A DNA stretch of 64,000 bases from Azospirillum sp. TSH58 (GCF_003119115.1 NZ_CP022364.1:2956352-3020351); one strand, 5' to 3'; shown: positions 15,610-24,735, counted from the stretch's first letter. Numbers and translations are program-made. Notes: a model not told the origin generated them from the sequence alone.

Positions 15610-16814
15610 GCCGCGCCCAAGCAACCCTCTTCGACGGCGCCCGCCTCCACAAGGACGACGCGGTCGAGCTGACCATCCAGAGCCTGATTGCTCATGCCTA
15701 CGCCCATGATCATTGGGGGCTGGCGTGGAGCGGGGGCAAGGACAGCACGGCCATCCTCACGCTGTTGGTCCACCTGATCGACACGGGCAAGATCCGTCGC
15801 CCGAAGACGCTGACCGCCTTCTATGCCGACACCCGCCAGGAACTGCCGCCGCTGGCCATCGCCGCGCTGCGCATCATGGACCAGATCCGGGCGCGCGGGA
15901 TCGCGGTGCAGGTGGTGACCGCGCCGCTCGACAAGCGGTTCCTGGTCTACATCCTGGGCCGGGGCGTGCCGCCGCCGAACAACAACACGCTCCGCTGGTG
16001 CATGCGCCAGATCAAAGTCGACCCGATGACCGCGGCCATTGAGCAGCAGCTCGCCGCCATCAACGGCACGTTCCTGATGATCACCGGCGTCCGCATGGGC
16101 GAGTCCGCCGCCCGCGACCAGCGGATTGCGCTCAGCTGCGGCAAGGACGGCGGCGAGTGCGGGCAGGGCTGGTACCAGCAGGTGCTGCCCAACGCCAAGG
16201 GCATCCGGGGCCGCATCGCCACGCTGGCGCCCCTGCTGCACTGGCGGGTCTGCCACGTCTGGGAATGGCTGATGTTCGACGCCCACGCCGCCGGCTGGGC
16301 CACGGCCGACATCGCGGACGCCTATGGTGGGGACGAGGCGGAGGAGATCAACGCCCGGACCGGCTGCGTCGGCTGCCCGCTGGCTCAGAAGGAGAAGGCG
16401 CTGGAATCCATCCTGAAGGCGCCGAAATGGGGCTATCTCGCGCCGCTGCAGGGGCTGAAGCCGCTTTACCGGGAACTGCGGGAGCCGAAACACCGGCTGA
16501 AGAAGACCGGGCTGAACGCGGACGGCTCCTTGGCTCGCGCCAAGAACCGGCAGCGCATGGGTCCGCTGACCTTCGAGGCCCGGTTGATGGGGCTCGACCG
16601 CGTTCTCGGCATCCAAGCCGCCTGCAACGTCGAGGCTGCTCGGCTCGACCGGCCGCGCATCGACCTGCTGAACGCGGAGGAGGAAGCCCGCATCCGCGAG
16701 CTGATCGCTGCCGGGACCTGGCCGAACGGCTGGGAGGGCGACGAACCGACCGGCGACGTCCCCCTCGACATGATCTACGGCGACGGCTCCGTCCAGCCGC
16801 TGCTGGTGAGGTGA
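15606..16814 (+). CDS. DndC-like / PAPS-reductase-family PP-loop ATPase
   Basis: This 402-residue protein has the PP-loop WSGGKDSTAILTLLVHL at about residues 41-57, then FYADTRQELPPLAI, GRGVPPPNNNTLRWCMRQIK and RTGCVGCPLAQKEK. The GRG-x-PPP ... RWC-x-RQIK block and the paired cysteines are much like DndC of DNA phosphorothioation systems and related PAPS-reductase-like enzymes, which activate a substrate with ATP for sulfur transfer. No dndA, B, D or E gene is near, so the phage protein may do a different sulfur or nucleotide modification, or act with host enzymes. Confidence 0.8.
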   Translation: MSRAQATLFDGARLHKDDAVELTIQSLIAHAYAHDHWGLAWSGGKDSTAILTLLVHLIDTGKIRRPKTLTAFYADTRQELPPLAIAALRIMDQIRARGIAVQVVTAPLDKRFLVYILGRGVPPPNNNTLRWCMRQIKVDPMTAAIEQQLAAINGTFLMITGVRMGESAARDQRIALSCGKDGGECGQGWYQQVLPNAKGIRGRIATLAPLLHWRVCHVWEWLMFDAHAAGWATADIADAYGGDEAEEINARTGCVGCPLAQKEKALESILKAPKWGYLAPLQGLKPLYRELREPKHRLKKTGLNADGSLARAKNRQRMGPLTFEARLMGLDRVLGIQAACNVEAARLDRPRIDLLNAEEEARIRELIAAGTWPNGWEGDEPTGDVPLDMIYGDGSVQPLLVR

Positions 16815-16817
16815 GCC

Positions 16818-17318
16818 ATGACCGCGCTGACCCGCAACATCTCCATCCGCGCCCTGGCCCGTGACGACGTGCCGGAGGTGATCGACCTCCTCCAGTCCTG
16901 CCACCGCCGGCCCGATGGCACGGTGCCCCCGCGCTATGGCGAATCGGCCCTGCGCAGAATGCTCTATGACGCGACGGCCGCCATCTGCCCGCACGGCTCC
17001 AACGTGCTGGTGGCGGTGGTCGACGGCGACATCGTCGGCGTGGTGGCTTACCGCTCCGCCTTCATCTCGGCGCTGGGCTGGGAGATCGCCTATTGGGGCA
17101 CGTCGCCCCGCCACCAGGGGCACGGCGTCGGCGGGCGCCTCCTCGATGCGGCGCTCACGCAGATCCGTCACGCCGCTGCGCCCGACCACTTCGTGTTGGT
17201 CCGCACCGCCCATCCAGCCGCCTTCGCGCGGCGTGGGTTCCATCCGTTGCCCGATGATGCAGCCCTGATGCGTGCGCAGGTCCGGGGCTTGCGGTTGGCC
17301 ACGCTGGAGAATGCGTGA
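16818..17318 (+). CDS. GNAT-family N-acetyltransferase
   Basis: A 166-residue protein with a typical GNAT layout: NISIRALARDDVPEVIDLLQ at the start, beta-strands VLVAVVDGDIVGVVAYR, and the acetyl-CoA motif A SPRHQGHGVGGRLLDAAL (Q-x2-G-x-G). The substrate cannot be told. It starts 3 bases after the DndC-like stop, so the two may work together or merely share the operon. Confidence 0.88.
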   Translation: MTALTRNISIRALARDDVPEVIDLLQSCHRRPDGTVPPRYGESALRRMLYDATAAICPHGSNVLVAVVDGDIVGVVAYRSAFISALGWEIAYWGTSPRHQGHGVGGRLLDAALTQIRHAAAPDHFVLVRTAHPAAFARRGFHPLPDDAALMRAQVRGLRLATLENA

Positions 17319-17569
17319 TGGCGGGGCGCCGCTACTTCCCGTCCCCTCGCTGGACAGCTGGCCAGAAGCGCCGCGCCGAGCGGGATCACCTCGCCGGCAA
17401 GGTCGAAGCTGTCACGGCGCCAACCGTCGGGCGGAGCGTCGCCGCGGTGCGGACGAAGATTGCCCGCATGGGCTTGCCCAAGGCGCCGACCGACAGCCGC
17501 CAAGGCTCGCTGATCGCTGACGGCGGCCCGGCCAGCCGCTTGACCCCAACCCCTGAGAGGCGGTCATGA
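17318..17569 (+). CDS. Small basic phage protein, unknown function (83 aa)
   Basis: Begins MAGRRYFPSPRWTAGQKRRA and is rich in Arg and Lys, with KVEAVTAPTVGRSVAAVRTK reading as a helix pair that could bind DNA. The ATG shares a base with the previous TGA and the stop overlaps the next start. No family was recognised. Confidence 0.55.
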   Translation: MAGRRYFPSPRWTAGQKRRAERDHLAGKVEAVTAPTVGRSVAAVRTKIARMGLPKAPTDSRQGSLIADGGPASRLTPTPERRS

Positions 17570-18582
17570 ACACGCCTTTGCAGCCTGATCCTCTCGTGCC
17601 GTCGGATGTTGATCTGCGGGACTTCCCGCACACGCCCTTGTTCCGGCACGCGTTGTTCAGCTCGACCTTCCACGCCCATGCCACCGCCGAGGAATGGCGG
17701 GCCGGGGTCACGCTCTGGCTGAAGTCCTGGGATCAGGTGCCGGCGGGGACCCTGCCGGCGAACGACGTCGACCTCTGCCGCCTCGCTGAGCTTGGCCGCG
17801 ACATGCGGACATGGCTGGAGGTGAAGGAGATGGCGCTGCACGGGTGGTTCCTGTGCTCCGATGGCCGCCTTCATCACCGCGTGGTGGCTGAGGGCGTTTT
17901 GCACGCTTGGAAAAAGAAGCTGGAGCAGCGGTGGAAAACCGTGTGCTCCCGCATCCGAAAGGCTAACCAGCGCGCCGAGAGGCTGGGTGAGCTGAAGCGG
18001 CCTCTGCCGACCTTCGAACAGTTCTTGGCCCAGCGGGATGCCGATTCCCGCGCTCGCGCTCAACAGCAGCCCGATCATGCCGCTGATCTGGCTGATGCCG
18101 CCGTGCCGTCGGCGGATGAGGTGGACGAGCTGGATCAGGACGAGGATGGAGAGGAGGCCGAGGACGATGGTCTGGACGAACCGGCGGGCCATGTCGACGC
18201 GCCTCCGGACCCTGCGCCCCCCAAGCCAAAAGCGGAACATGTCCGCATCGGTGAGACGGTCGCCGCGATCATGGGCGTGGCTGACAACCCCAACTGGTTC
18301 GGGGATTACGGGCGCGTCATGGCGTGGCTCAAGCAGGGCGCCGACGAAGAGCTGATCGTTGGCACGGTCGCGCGGGTCATGGGCGAGCGCAGGAAGGGGC
18401 AGGGGCCGCCCAGGTCGCTGAACTACTTCGATGACCCCATCGCACGGGCCATCGCCGACCGCTCCCGTCCGCTTCCCGAGGTTTCCGATGTCCAACGAAC
18501 TGATTCCGGCCGCCGCCGCGCCACACCTCCCAACCGATTTGAGGCCATCGTTGAGCGGGACCTTGCGGGAGGCTCTGGCTGA
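17566..18582 (+). CDS. DUF1376-containing phage replication protein
   Basis: A 338-residue protein. The N-terminal domain VDLRDFPHTPLFRHALFSST ... AGVTLWLKSWDQVPAGTLPA ... ALHGWFLCSDGRLHHR is of the DUF1376 type, common in phage replication initiators. An acidic linker (residues about 180-215) leads to a C-terminal part. It probably recruits replication machinery at the phage origin. The next gene overlaps its 3' end by 95 bases in another frame, as in the satellite's rep pair at 32628-34062. Confidence 0.75.
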   Translation: MNTPLQPDPLVPSDVDLRDFPHTPLFRHALFSSTFHAHATAEEWRAGVTLWLKSWDQVPAGTLPANDVDLCRLAELGRDMRTWLEVKEMALHGWFLCSDGRLHHRVVAEGVLHAWKKKLEQRWKTVCSRIRKANQRAERLGELKRPLPTFEQFLAQRDADSRARAQQQPDHAADLADAAVPSADEVDELDQDEDGEEAEDDGLDEPAGHVDAPPDPAPPKPKAEHVRIGETVAAIMGVADNPNWFGDYGRVMAWLKQGADEELIVGTVARVMGERRKGQGPPRSLNYFDDPIARAIADRSRPLPEVSDVQRTDSGRRRATPPNRFEAIVERDLAGGSG

Positions 18583-19189
18583 TCAGCAGAACGGTGCGAT
18601 GGTCGACGGGGCGTGGGTGATGCGCCCTTCAGACTGGAAGCCGCCCGCGGTCATCCCACTGGAGACGCAGCAAGAAGCCGCCACCGCTGTGGCATGGCTC
18701 CGCGATCGGTCGGCCCCGGTTCCTGTGGATGTTGCCGAGCGATGGGTCGCGCACCTCGCGAAGCGCATGGCCGGGGACATGCCGTCTGAGACGAAGCTGG
18801 CCACCGCCGTGACGGACATCGTCGAGGAGGGCTATCCGGCGGCCATGTTCCAAGACCTGGAGATGCTCCGACGTGTCGCCCGCCAGTTCAAATGGTTCCC
18901 CGGCTGGGCCGAGCTCGCCCCGGCACTGGACGCCGAACGCGACCGTCTGCGGCAGGCCTTCGAGCGGCTGGCGGTGATCGCCCGCGGTGGAGAGGTTCGC
19001 CGCCGACCAGGCAACCAGAACCGCCGGCAGCAGGACGACAGCCCGGCAGGTCCGCGCTCCATGAGCGAAAGCACGGAACGGCTCATGGAGGAATTCTGGG
19101 CAAAGAACGGTGGGCGCCCGGTGCGCCGGAAACCGGCCGAAACCATCGACAACGAGCTTGACGACACCAGCGTGGGGAACGCGCGATGA
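18488..19189 (+). CDS. Phage replication accessory protein (candidate helicase loader role)
   Basis: About 233 residues from MSNELIPAAAAPHLPTDLRP. The middle has KRMAGDMPSETKLATAVTDI and QFKWFPGWAELAPALDAERD, a pattern seen in phage proteins encoded next to DUF1376/initiator genes. It overlaps the initiator gene by 95 bases. The satellite has an analogous overlapping pair (33382-34062). A loader role is an inference from position only. Confidence 0.55.
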   Translation: MSNELIPAAAAPHLPTDLRPSLSGTLREALADQQNGAMVDGAWVMRPSDWKPPAVIPLETQQEAATAVAWLRDRSAPVPVDVAERWVAHLAKRMAGDMPSETKLATAVTDIVEEGYPAAMFQDLEMLRRVARQFKWFPGWAELAPALDAERDRLRQAFERLAVIARGGEVRRRPGNQNRRQQDDSPAGPRSMSESTERLMEEFWAKNGGRPVRRKPAETIDNELDDTSVGNAR

Positions 19190-20181
19190 GCAAGAAGAAG
19201 ACCAAGGCCCGAGTGCGTGACGCCCAGGCTGCCGCGCCGTCCGCCCCGCCTGTCCCAGCGTTTTGGGGCGCCGCTCCGGACCGGCTGTTGAAGAACCTGA
19301 ATGTGCCCGGTGTCTACACGTTCCGCGGCCCTATCGATGGACGCGAGACCGTCCGCCATTTCCGCGTCTCGCAGGTCGCTGGCGGACTGCTGCTGACGGA
19401 TGCGACCGAAGCTGTGGCGCTGGAGCTGGTCGAGCACGCCCGCCAGAAGGTGGACGCGTCTGCAGCCGCAGAGCGCGCCCGCGTTGCCCTTATCGGCGCC
19501 CGCAGCCCGAACGAGATCCGCGCCGCCCGTGGCGACGTGGTGGCCGAGCAGACCATGAAGGCCGGTGTGACCCGCGGCCGGGCGCTGACCTCGCTCGGCA
19601 CCCTCCAGCAGCGCCACCTGCTGACCATGCGCCAGTTTGAGGCGGGCGACCGGCTGGCGCAGGACGTCAAGACGGTGGCTGGGGCGCGAGAGGCGCGGGA
19701 CGATGCGGCGCCGGAATATTCCCCGATCGGCGGCCGAGCTTGGGAGGATTTCGCCGTCGCCGCGGGCCGGAACCTGGAGCTGGTTAAGCGGGCGTGCAGT
19801 GACTTGCCTTGGTACGACGGCATCAGCCTGTGGACAATCGTGGAGGACATCGTGATCCATGAGAAAACCATGCGCGAAGCCGCAGGTGGCCGGTCCGCTG
19901 TTCAACAGGCCCGCGCCAAGACCGCGCTCCGCATCGCCCTGGACGTGGTGGGCGACATCTATGAACTGCCCGCGGACATCAAGCGGACACGCGTTCTGTT
20001 CAACGGCGTTCCCGTGGAGATGCGCTACTGCGAAGACATCGACGGCCTCAACGAGGAGGGGGAGCCGAGGATCATCCCGCGCGCCATCAAGCTGAAAGGC
20101 AAGCGGTGGGTAGAGACGGCGCCTACGATGCAGAAGCTCTACGATCGGGCGAAGAAGCGCCTATCCTCGTGCTTGGATTAG
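19186..20181 (+). CDS. Phage protein, unknown function (331 aa)
   Basis: Begins MSKKKTKARVRDAQAAAPSA. It has a beta-rich N-terminal part (VYTFRGPIDGRETVRHFRVS), a helical middle with ARKVD/ERARVALIGARSP, and a C-terminal region with SLWTIVEDIVIHEKTMREAA. Similar C-terminal helical regions occur in alphaproteobacterial regulators, but I cannot name a family. It is the last gene of the rightward early operon. Confidence 0.55.
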   Translation: MSKKKTKARVRDAQAAAPSAPPVPAFWGAAPDRLLKNLNVPGVYTFRGPIDGRETVRHFRVSQVAGGLLLTDATEAVALELVEHARQKVDASAAAERARVALIGARSPNEIRAARGDVVAEQTMKAGVTRGRALTSLGTLQQRHLLTMRQFEAGDRLAQDVKTVAGAREARDDAAPEYSPIGGRAWEDFAVAAGRNLELVKRACSDLPWYDGISLWTIVEDIVIHEKTMREAAGGRSAVQQARAKTALRIALDVVGDIYELPADIKRTRVLFNGVPVEMRYCEDIDGLNEEGEPRIIPRAIKLKGKRWVETAPTMQKLYDRAKKRLSSCLD

Positions 20182-20283
20182 TCGAAGAAAAACGAAGACG
20201 CATGAACATCCAATGCGGATTGGAGCGGTTGTGCTGTATTGCAAGTCTGCCGCACGCTGCTCCAATTCGCTCTGTTCCGAGCA

Positions 20284-21099
20284 TCACGATAGCAAGGGCA
20301 CGAGAGTGGCATACGTTGCAGATGGGAACGGCAGGTTACGGAAGGTTGATGCCCTCCTGAACTTTAAAACTGGCTTTAACTGACTAGAGCCAAAAGGTCC
20401 ACGTAAGGATAGGTCTATCCATCTTTTTGATGTATACAAATAACCGGCGCTGCTGTTATAATTTCCATCGCTATCGTACCACTCTTTCGATTCTTTTTCT
20501 ATGCGATGAGGTAATCTCGTTGCCATCCAGATGGCGTCTTTGCTGGCATCGTAATACGGCATTGTCTTGGAGAAGATGAAATCTAACATCCAAGTTTCCA
20601 TGGCGTGCTGCGTGTATTTTTGAACCAGCAAACCATTCTCATCATGAGTTATTACTGCGTTCATTTTAAGCACCGGAAGCCACATGACCGCAGTGTCAAG
20701 GCGTGCATAATCCCTGGTTCGGGCTAAGAGATTACTGATACCTACCTGGGTGTTCTGCACTTCGATCGCTAATCGCTTTCCAGCCTGATTGGTCACCAGC
20801 ACATCTGCTCTGCGATCTTCTTTGTCTGCCCACATTGGGAGCTCGAGATCTACTTCAGCATCTACATGGTAGCCGAGGTTCTTGAAGAGCCGCGCCATAA
20901 AATTCTTTGCTTTTAGGTGCTCAGCACTTTCCTTGGCAGCAAAGGGGCAGGCCGATCCTCGCTTGTGAGCGAAGTGGTGAACCTTGATATACCCCTGTTT
21001 GACAATGACGGGTTCATTGCATGCTGGGCACCGGTAGTCGCCGTTCCTTGGAGCGCCGAGTGCTAGAACCCTTACGCCGCTATCAACCGCAACCAGCAT
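20284..21099 (-). CDS. CoiA-like predicted nuclease
   Basis: A 271-residue protein. The N-terminal zinc finger and motif YRCPACNEPVIVKQGYIKVH, HFAHKRGSACPF, ESAEHLKAKNFM is the CoiA signature. The nuclease-like core is DRRADVLVTNQAGKRLAIEV, QNTQ (D ... E-x-Q). CoiA is a competence-linked protein with a restriction-like fold. In a prophage cargo region it could degrade or sense foreign DNA. The gene is leftward, is visibly less GC-rich than the phage genes and sits alone after the early operon, so it looks like acquired cargo. Confidence 0.8.
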   Translation of the reverse strand: MLVAVDSGVRVLALGAPRNGDYRCPACNEPVIVKQGYIKVHHFAHKRGSACPFAAKESAEHLKAKNFMARLFKNLGYHVDAEVDLELPMWADKEDRRADVLVTNQAGKRLAIEVQNTQVGISNLLARTRDYARLDTAVMWLPVLKMNAVITHDENGLLVQKYTQHAMETWMLDFIFSKTMPYYDASKDAIWMATRLPHRIEKESKEWYDSDGNYNSSAGYLYTSKRWIDLSLRGPFGSSQLKPVLKFRRASTFRNLPFPSATYATLVPLLS

Positions 21100-21200
21100 G
21101 ATTCTTCCAAATTCTTCAATTTGGAGAATGCGGCGGAAGATGGCAAATGTCTAGGATGAAAAACTCTACGATGTTGCCCCGAGAGCCGCGCTGGGGAGGG

Positions 21201-21548
21201 CTATTCTACATCCGGTTGGCTGGTCAGCAGCTTTCGCACCTTTGCCGGGATCGGGCGACCGCTTTCCTGTTCGGGATGTCCCCAGCGGAACACGTCGGCT
21301 CTGGTGTACTTGGTGCCCAGCTCGCCGTTCAGCCAGTTCATGGCGCTCAGCCACCCGCCTACGCTCTCCACCCAGGCGGTGTAGTAGGCGACGTCAAAAT
21401 CCTTGGTTCGCTCCCGCGATGTGTGTGCGGGCTCCACATACAGCTCAAACGGAATTACCGCAGTGCTGTTGGTCAGCACCACCGAGGGAGGCAGGCCATG
21501 CTTGCGGGCGAAATTCTAAAGATCGGAGAGGGCGCGGATCGTCTTCAT
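21201..21548 (-). pseudogene. Small gene with an early stop codon (unknown function)
   Basis: From the ATG at 21548 the frame reads MKTIRALSDL, then an in-frame TAG at 21516-21518, then NFARKHGLPPSVVLTNSTAV and on to TSQPDVE. The reading on both sides of the stop is continuous, so this looks like a gene with a nonsense mutation at codon 11. Translation could restart at internal GTG or ATG codons (a 93-residue frame begins at 21482). The family is unknown. Confidence 0.55.
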
Positions 21549-21609
21549 GGTAAAAACCCTATGGTGTGTTGCGTCGTATTGCAATGGAACGCCCAAGAGT
21601 CCACAGAGC

Positions 21610-21960
21610 CTAGCGGATCGGGTTCATGAGACGAATAGCGGTGCCTTCTGGAACCGACAAGCGATGCCGATCAAAGGTTATTTCCACGCCCCGTGGAAAA
21701 AAGCCCTTGCAGTTATCCGTTTTTTTTCGCACCAACGTCAAGTCCATCAGTCTGGGAGCGGGAGCGGGCCGGAGCATGACGTCGAAGTCAGCCGCGTTGG
21801 TGCATCCACCAGAAGCAACTCGAAATCGCAAAACGTCCTGTCCAATATACGCTTCCCACACCGTCTCCACAGACTCGGAGGCGGCGGTCGCAGCGGCAAT
21901 CGTAGTCAATAGGCAGGCGGTCACAATGACCGCCTGCCCTATGTACCGACATGGGTTCAC
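21610..21960 (-). CDS. Small secreted protein, unknown function (116 aa)
   Basis: A signal peptide is evident: MNPCRYIGQAVIVTACLLTT followed by IAAATAASES, with a likely cleavage near ATA-AS. The mature part has CTNAADFDV and DNCKGFFPRG, two cysteines that may form a disulfide. It overlaps the upstream secreted protease gene by four bases, so the two are co-translated and probably act together outside the cytoplasm. Confidence 0.7.
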   Translation of the reverse strand: MNPCRYIGQAVIVTACLLTTIAAATAASESVETVWEAYIGQDVLRFRVASGGCTNAADFDVMLRPAPAPRLMDLTLVRKKTDNCKGFFPRGVEITFDRHRLSVPEGTAIRLMNPIR

Positions 21961-23102
21961 GGTTTCAGTGCCTTTTCGAGCCTGTTCGCAAGTGTGACAT
22001 CCTCACCTCTGCATCCGTCAATAGGGCAACGCTTAGAAATAAAGCACGGCGAATTTATTTTGAAATCATTTTCGCCGCGAACCAATATGCCTTCAATCAG
22101 CAATTCTCCCTGGGACAAACGGGCCGTGTTAAACACCGCTGACCCGGAATTCCCTTGGTAAGTATCGAGATTAGCCACGAAAAACCCACGTTTAGCGTTT
22201 AGGGAACGCACTGCCGCTCCATCGGCGATTTTGACCGGAAGTCCCAACGGATACCCGATCACGGTCACCCCTTCACCTACGTTGATGGGCGGAGAGGACG
22301 ACGCCCGAATGGTTACCTGCGGCGCGTCGATCTCCCTATCCACCTGAACGATCCGCCAGTCGCTGCCAATGCCTGGTTCCAATTCGCCACCGACGATCTT
22401 TTCGCATTTGTACACGTTCTTGGCGGCAATCCCCTGCTCTGGCTGTGGCTTATCATTGGTTTTGTAGAAGCCGAAAACAAACCGGGTGTTATTGCAGCTT
22501 TCCTGATCGCGAATGCAGTGGCCGGCGGTGGCGATCAGGTTCCTGCCGACCTTGAAGCCGGAGCAAAACGCTGGATTGGGTTCATCCCAGAACGGCTCCT
22601 CCGGCTCCTTCAGTGATTCCGCCTGTTTGGGAGTGCACAAGCCGCGCCCGGACGGACCATCGAGGACGTTTCCGCCCGGCAGATCATAGAATTGGCCATC
22701 GGCTCGCGCCAATACGTTGGCGGCATTGACCAAGGCGGCCGTCGCGTCCGCAGCCCTGCGCTGATTGGGCGTCGTCCTTGAATGCCCATAGTTTTTTCGG
22801 TCGTCACCACCATAAATGGCCTTACTTTCCAGTCCGTAGATACTTGTTGCCGCCCGGGCCCCTTCCCGGAGAAAGTCGTTAAGGGCGTCCTCTACTGCGC
22901 GCTGCTCGTGAACGCTAGCGCCATCCGGCTTCGGCGCTCTCGTGGTGTCCTCGATGCGGCCACGAATATTTCGCAATGTATCAGTCGCATCGCGTAGCGT
23001 CCGTTCCGTTGTCCTTCCAATGTCGTTTCCTTGGGCAAATGCCGGGTGGCAAACGGCGCACGCCATGCCGATAATAAGGCCTGCTACGACCAAACGACTC
23101 AT
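21957..23102 (-). CDS. Secreted trypsin-like serine protease
   Basis: About 381 residues from MSRLVVAGLIIGMACAVCHP, a signal peptide cleaved near AFA-QG. The catalytic triad can be seen: His in LIATAGHCI, Asp in GSDWRIVQVDR and Ser in YQGNSGSAVF, the S1 (trypsin/V8-like) pattern. Several Cys pairs suggest disulfides. The gene lies in the leftward cargo block between a lipoprotein and a small secreted protein. It would act in the periplasm or outside. Its target is unknown; roles in host fitness or in blocking other phages are possible. Confidence 0.85.
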   Translation of the reverse strand: MSRLVVAGLIIGMACAVCHPAFAQGNDIGRTTERTLRDATDTLRNIRGRIEDTTRAPKPDGASVHEQRAVEDALNDFLREGARAATSIYGLESKAIYGGDDRKNYGHSRTTPNQRRAADATAALVNAANVLARADGQFYDLPGGNVLDGPSGRGLCTPKQAESLKEPEEPFWDEPNPAFCSGFKVGRNLIATAGHCIRDQESCNNTRFVFGFYKTNDKPQPEQGIAAKNVYKCEKIVGGELEPGIGSDWRIVQVDREIDAPQVTIRASSSPPINVGEGVTVIGYPLGLPVKIADGAAVRSLNAKRGFFVANLDTYQGNSGSAVFNTARLSQGELLIEGILVRGENDFKINSPCFISKRCPIDGCRGEDVTLANRLEKALKP

Positions 23103-23157
23103 CAGAACCTCCCGTCGTTGCACCTTCAATTAGGACATCGAGCAACGGCGACATCGG

Positions 23158-24411
23158 TCATCCCGATGTCACCACGCTCGAGAGCGCGGCTCCGCACGAA
23201 CCGACAATGGCCGGAGGACCGGCAGTCAGATTGATCCTTGAGAAATGCTCTGGCCTGAAGGGCTCGTTACGCCCTGCTATGCGTGCCTTAATGTTGGCGT
23301 CACGCATGGCGGTAAGCGCGGCCGCAGCCGATTCCTCCACCCGCGTGGTCGCAGCCGAGCATGCCCGCAGCTTTATGATGGCGTCGGCGAACTTAGTATC
23401 CGCTTCGTTGTTGGCGGTCACCTCCTGCTGCCGCTCACTCTGTTCAGCTGCTTGCCTGCGCTCGGGGATTACCAATTCCTGCAACGCCGTGGTCGTCTTG
23501 GTCTTAACGGTCTGGTCATTTAGAACCCGTCCAAGGAACGCAATGAACTCGCTGGCAGATTCGGTTTCGGTAACGAGCACACTTGCCGTCATGGGCTTGA
23601 CGGCGTCCGTCTTGCTGAGCTGAAACCATGGCGACTCGAAGGGCATGGAAACTGCGCTAGAGATGCCATCCTCACGCGCGTCGACAGAGGTCCTGAACAT
23701 GCGAGGCTCCTGGCGGGAAATGCCCCCGACTTTGATCGTCGCGGCCGGAGCCTTCTCAAGGCTTGGATCGGATCCAGGCGCATGAAGCGACATGAAGACG
23801 GCGACTTGCCGGGACTGGCCGGTTCGGAGCAAACGGGTTCCGATGGGCTCGTCAAGCATGACCACGACCGGCTCTATGGTCAGGGCCGAATTGTCGGAGG
23901 AGGCGCGGAAGATTCCTTCGAAGAAGAAGTCTGGCCTTTCGGCAAGCCAAAGCCCGTTGTCAATTACTGCCTTGCGCTGATCCACTTTCCATGTTGCCCC
24001 CTCCGCATCGTTCGCACGGTGGCCGGACCATTCCGGCAGCGTGTCTAAGGCATGTTTGGAGGGGGAGGTGAGGAATTTGCCTCGTGCAATCTGAACGCAA
24101 CGAGGGAAGTTATCCTTAGATGTTTCGAAGTTCCGGCTGGCAAAAACCTTCCATGTCCTTTCGGATGCGGCGTCGGTCAGTGCTTGCCCTAAATAGTTGA
24201 CGCCCTGCGAAATGGCACTGGCTCCAATAGCCGCCAGCACACCACCGAACATCTTCGTCTGCGTCTCTTGGGGGACAAAGGCACACGGCCCGAGCGCAGC
24301 CTGCGTTGTATAGATGACGCCGTCAGGCACTGCTTGGTCGGCGGCGTTGTGAGAGGCACATGCCGCAATAATTGTAGCCGAGATGACGAGCGACGCTGTT
24401 CGACACCACAT
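23158..24411 (-). CDS. Lipoprotein, unknown function (417 aa)
   Basis: The N-terminus MWCRTASLVISATIIAACAS carries a lipobox-like IAAC, so the protein is probably a lipid-anchored envelope protein. A segment MFGGVLAAIGASAISQGVNY looks like a glycine-rich hydrophobic stretch. The C-terminal region has a long helical part (RRQAAEQSERQQEVTANNEA). No family was recognised. It is the first gene of a likely three-gene secreted set with the protease (21957-23102) and small protein (21610-21960). Confidence 0.65.
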   Translation of the reverse strand: MWCRTASLVISATIIAACASHNAADQAVPDGVIYTTQAALGPCAFVPQETQTKMFGGVLAAIGASAISQGVNYLGQALTDAASERTWKVFASRNFETSKDNFPRCVQIARGKFLTSPSKHALDTLPEWSGHRANDAEGATWKVDQRKAVIDNGLWLAERPDFFFEGIFRASSDNSALTIEPVVVMLDEPIGTRLLRTGQSRQVAVFMSLHAPGSDPSLEKAPAATIKVGGISRQEPRMFRTSVDAREDGISSAVSMPFESPWFQLSKTDAVKPMTASVLVTETESASEFIAFLGRVLNDQTVKTKTTTALQELVIPERRQAAEQSERQQEVTANNEADTKFADAIIKLRACSAATTRVEESAAAALTAMRDANIKARIAGRNEPFRPEHFSRINLTAGPPAIVGSCGAALSSVVTSG

Positions 24412-24564
24412 GCCTCCCTCCGAATCAGCTCTGTTCCGTGAGAGTTACAGATTAGGGTGGTATGATTGATCTAGCAAACTGAAGTTTAAGACGTTCATAT
24501 CGACAAAATGCATATAGTGAGAGTGGACCTTTTGGTCAAATGTCGGAAACGAAAGTTCTATGCA

Positions 24565-24735
24565 ATGAAATGCCACTGTTTCGTGTTGGGCGCCGACGAG
24601 TTGCAGTGGCCTCTCCCCGGTCAGCGCCCGGATTCAGCTGACGACCGCATCCGCAAGGTCTCGTTAATCGCCGCAGGTCGCGTTGTCGCCGGTCCGCGGG
24701 AGATTCTTCCCGCGAATGTGCCACCAAGAGAGTAA
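24565..24735 (+). CDS. Possible small protein (56 aa)
   Basis: Begins MKCHCFVLGADELQWPLPGQ. The first 40 codons have reasonable third-position GC. It overlaps a minus-strand candidate at 24664-24801; only one is likely real. Function unknown. Confidence 0.3.
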   Translation: MKCHCFVLGADELQWPLPGQRPDSADDRIRKVSLIAAGRVVAGPREILPANVPPRE

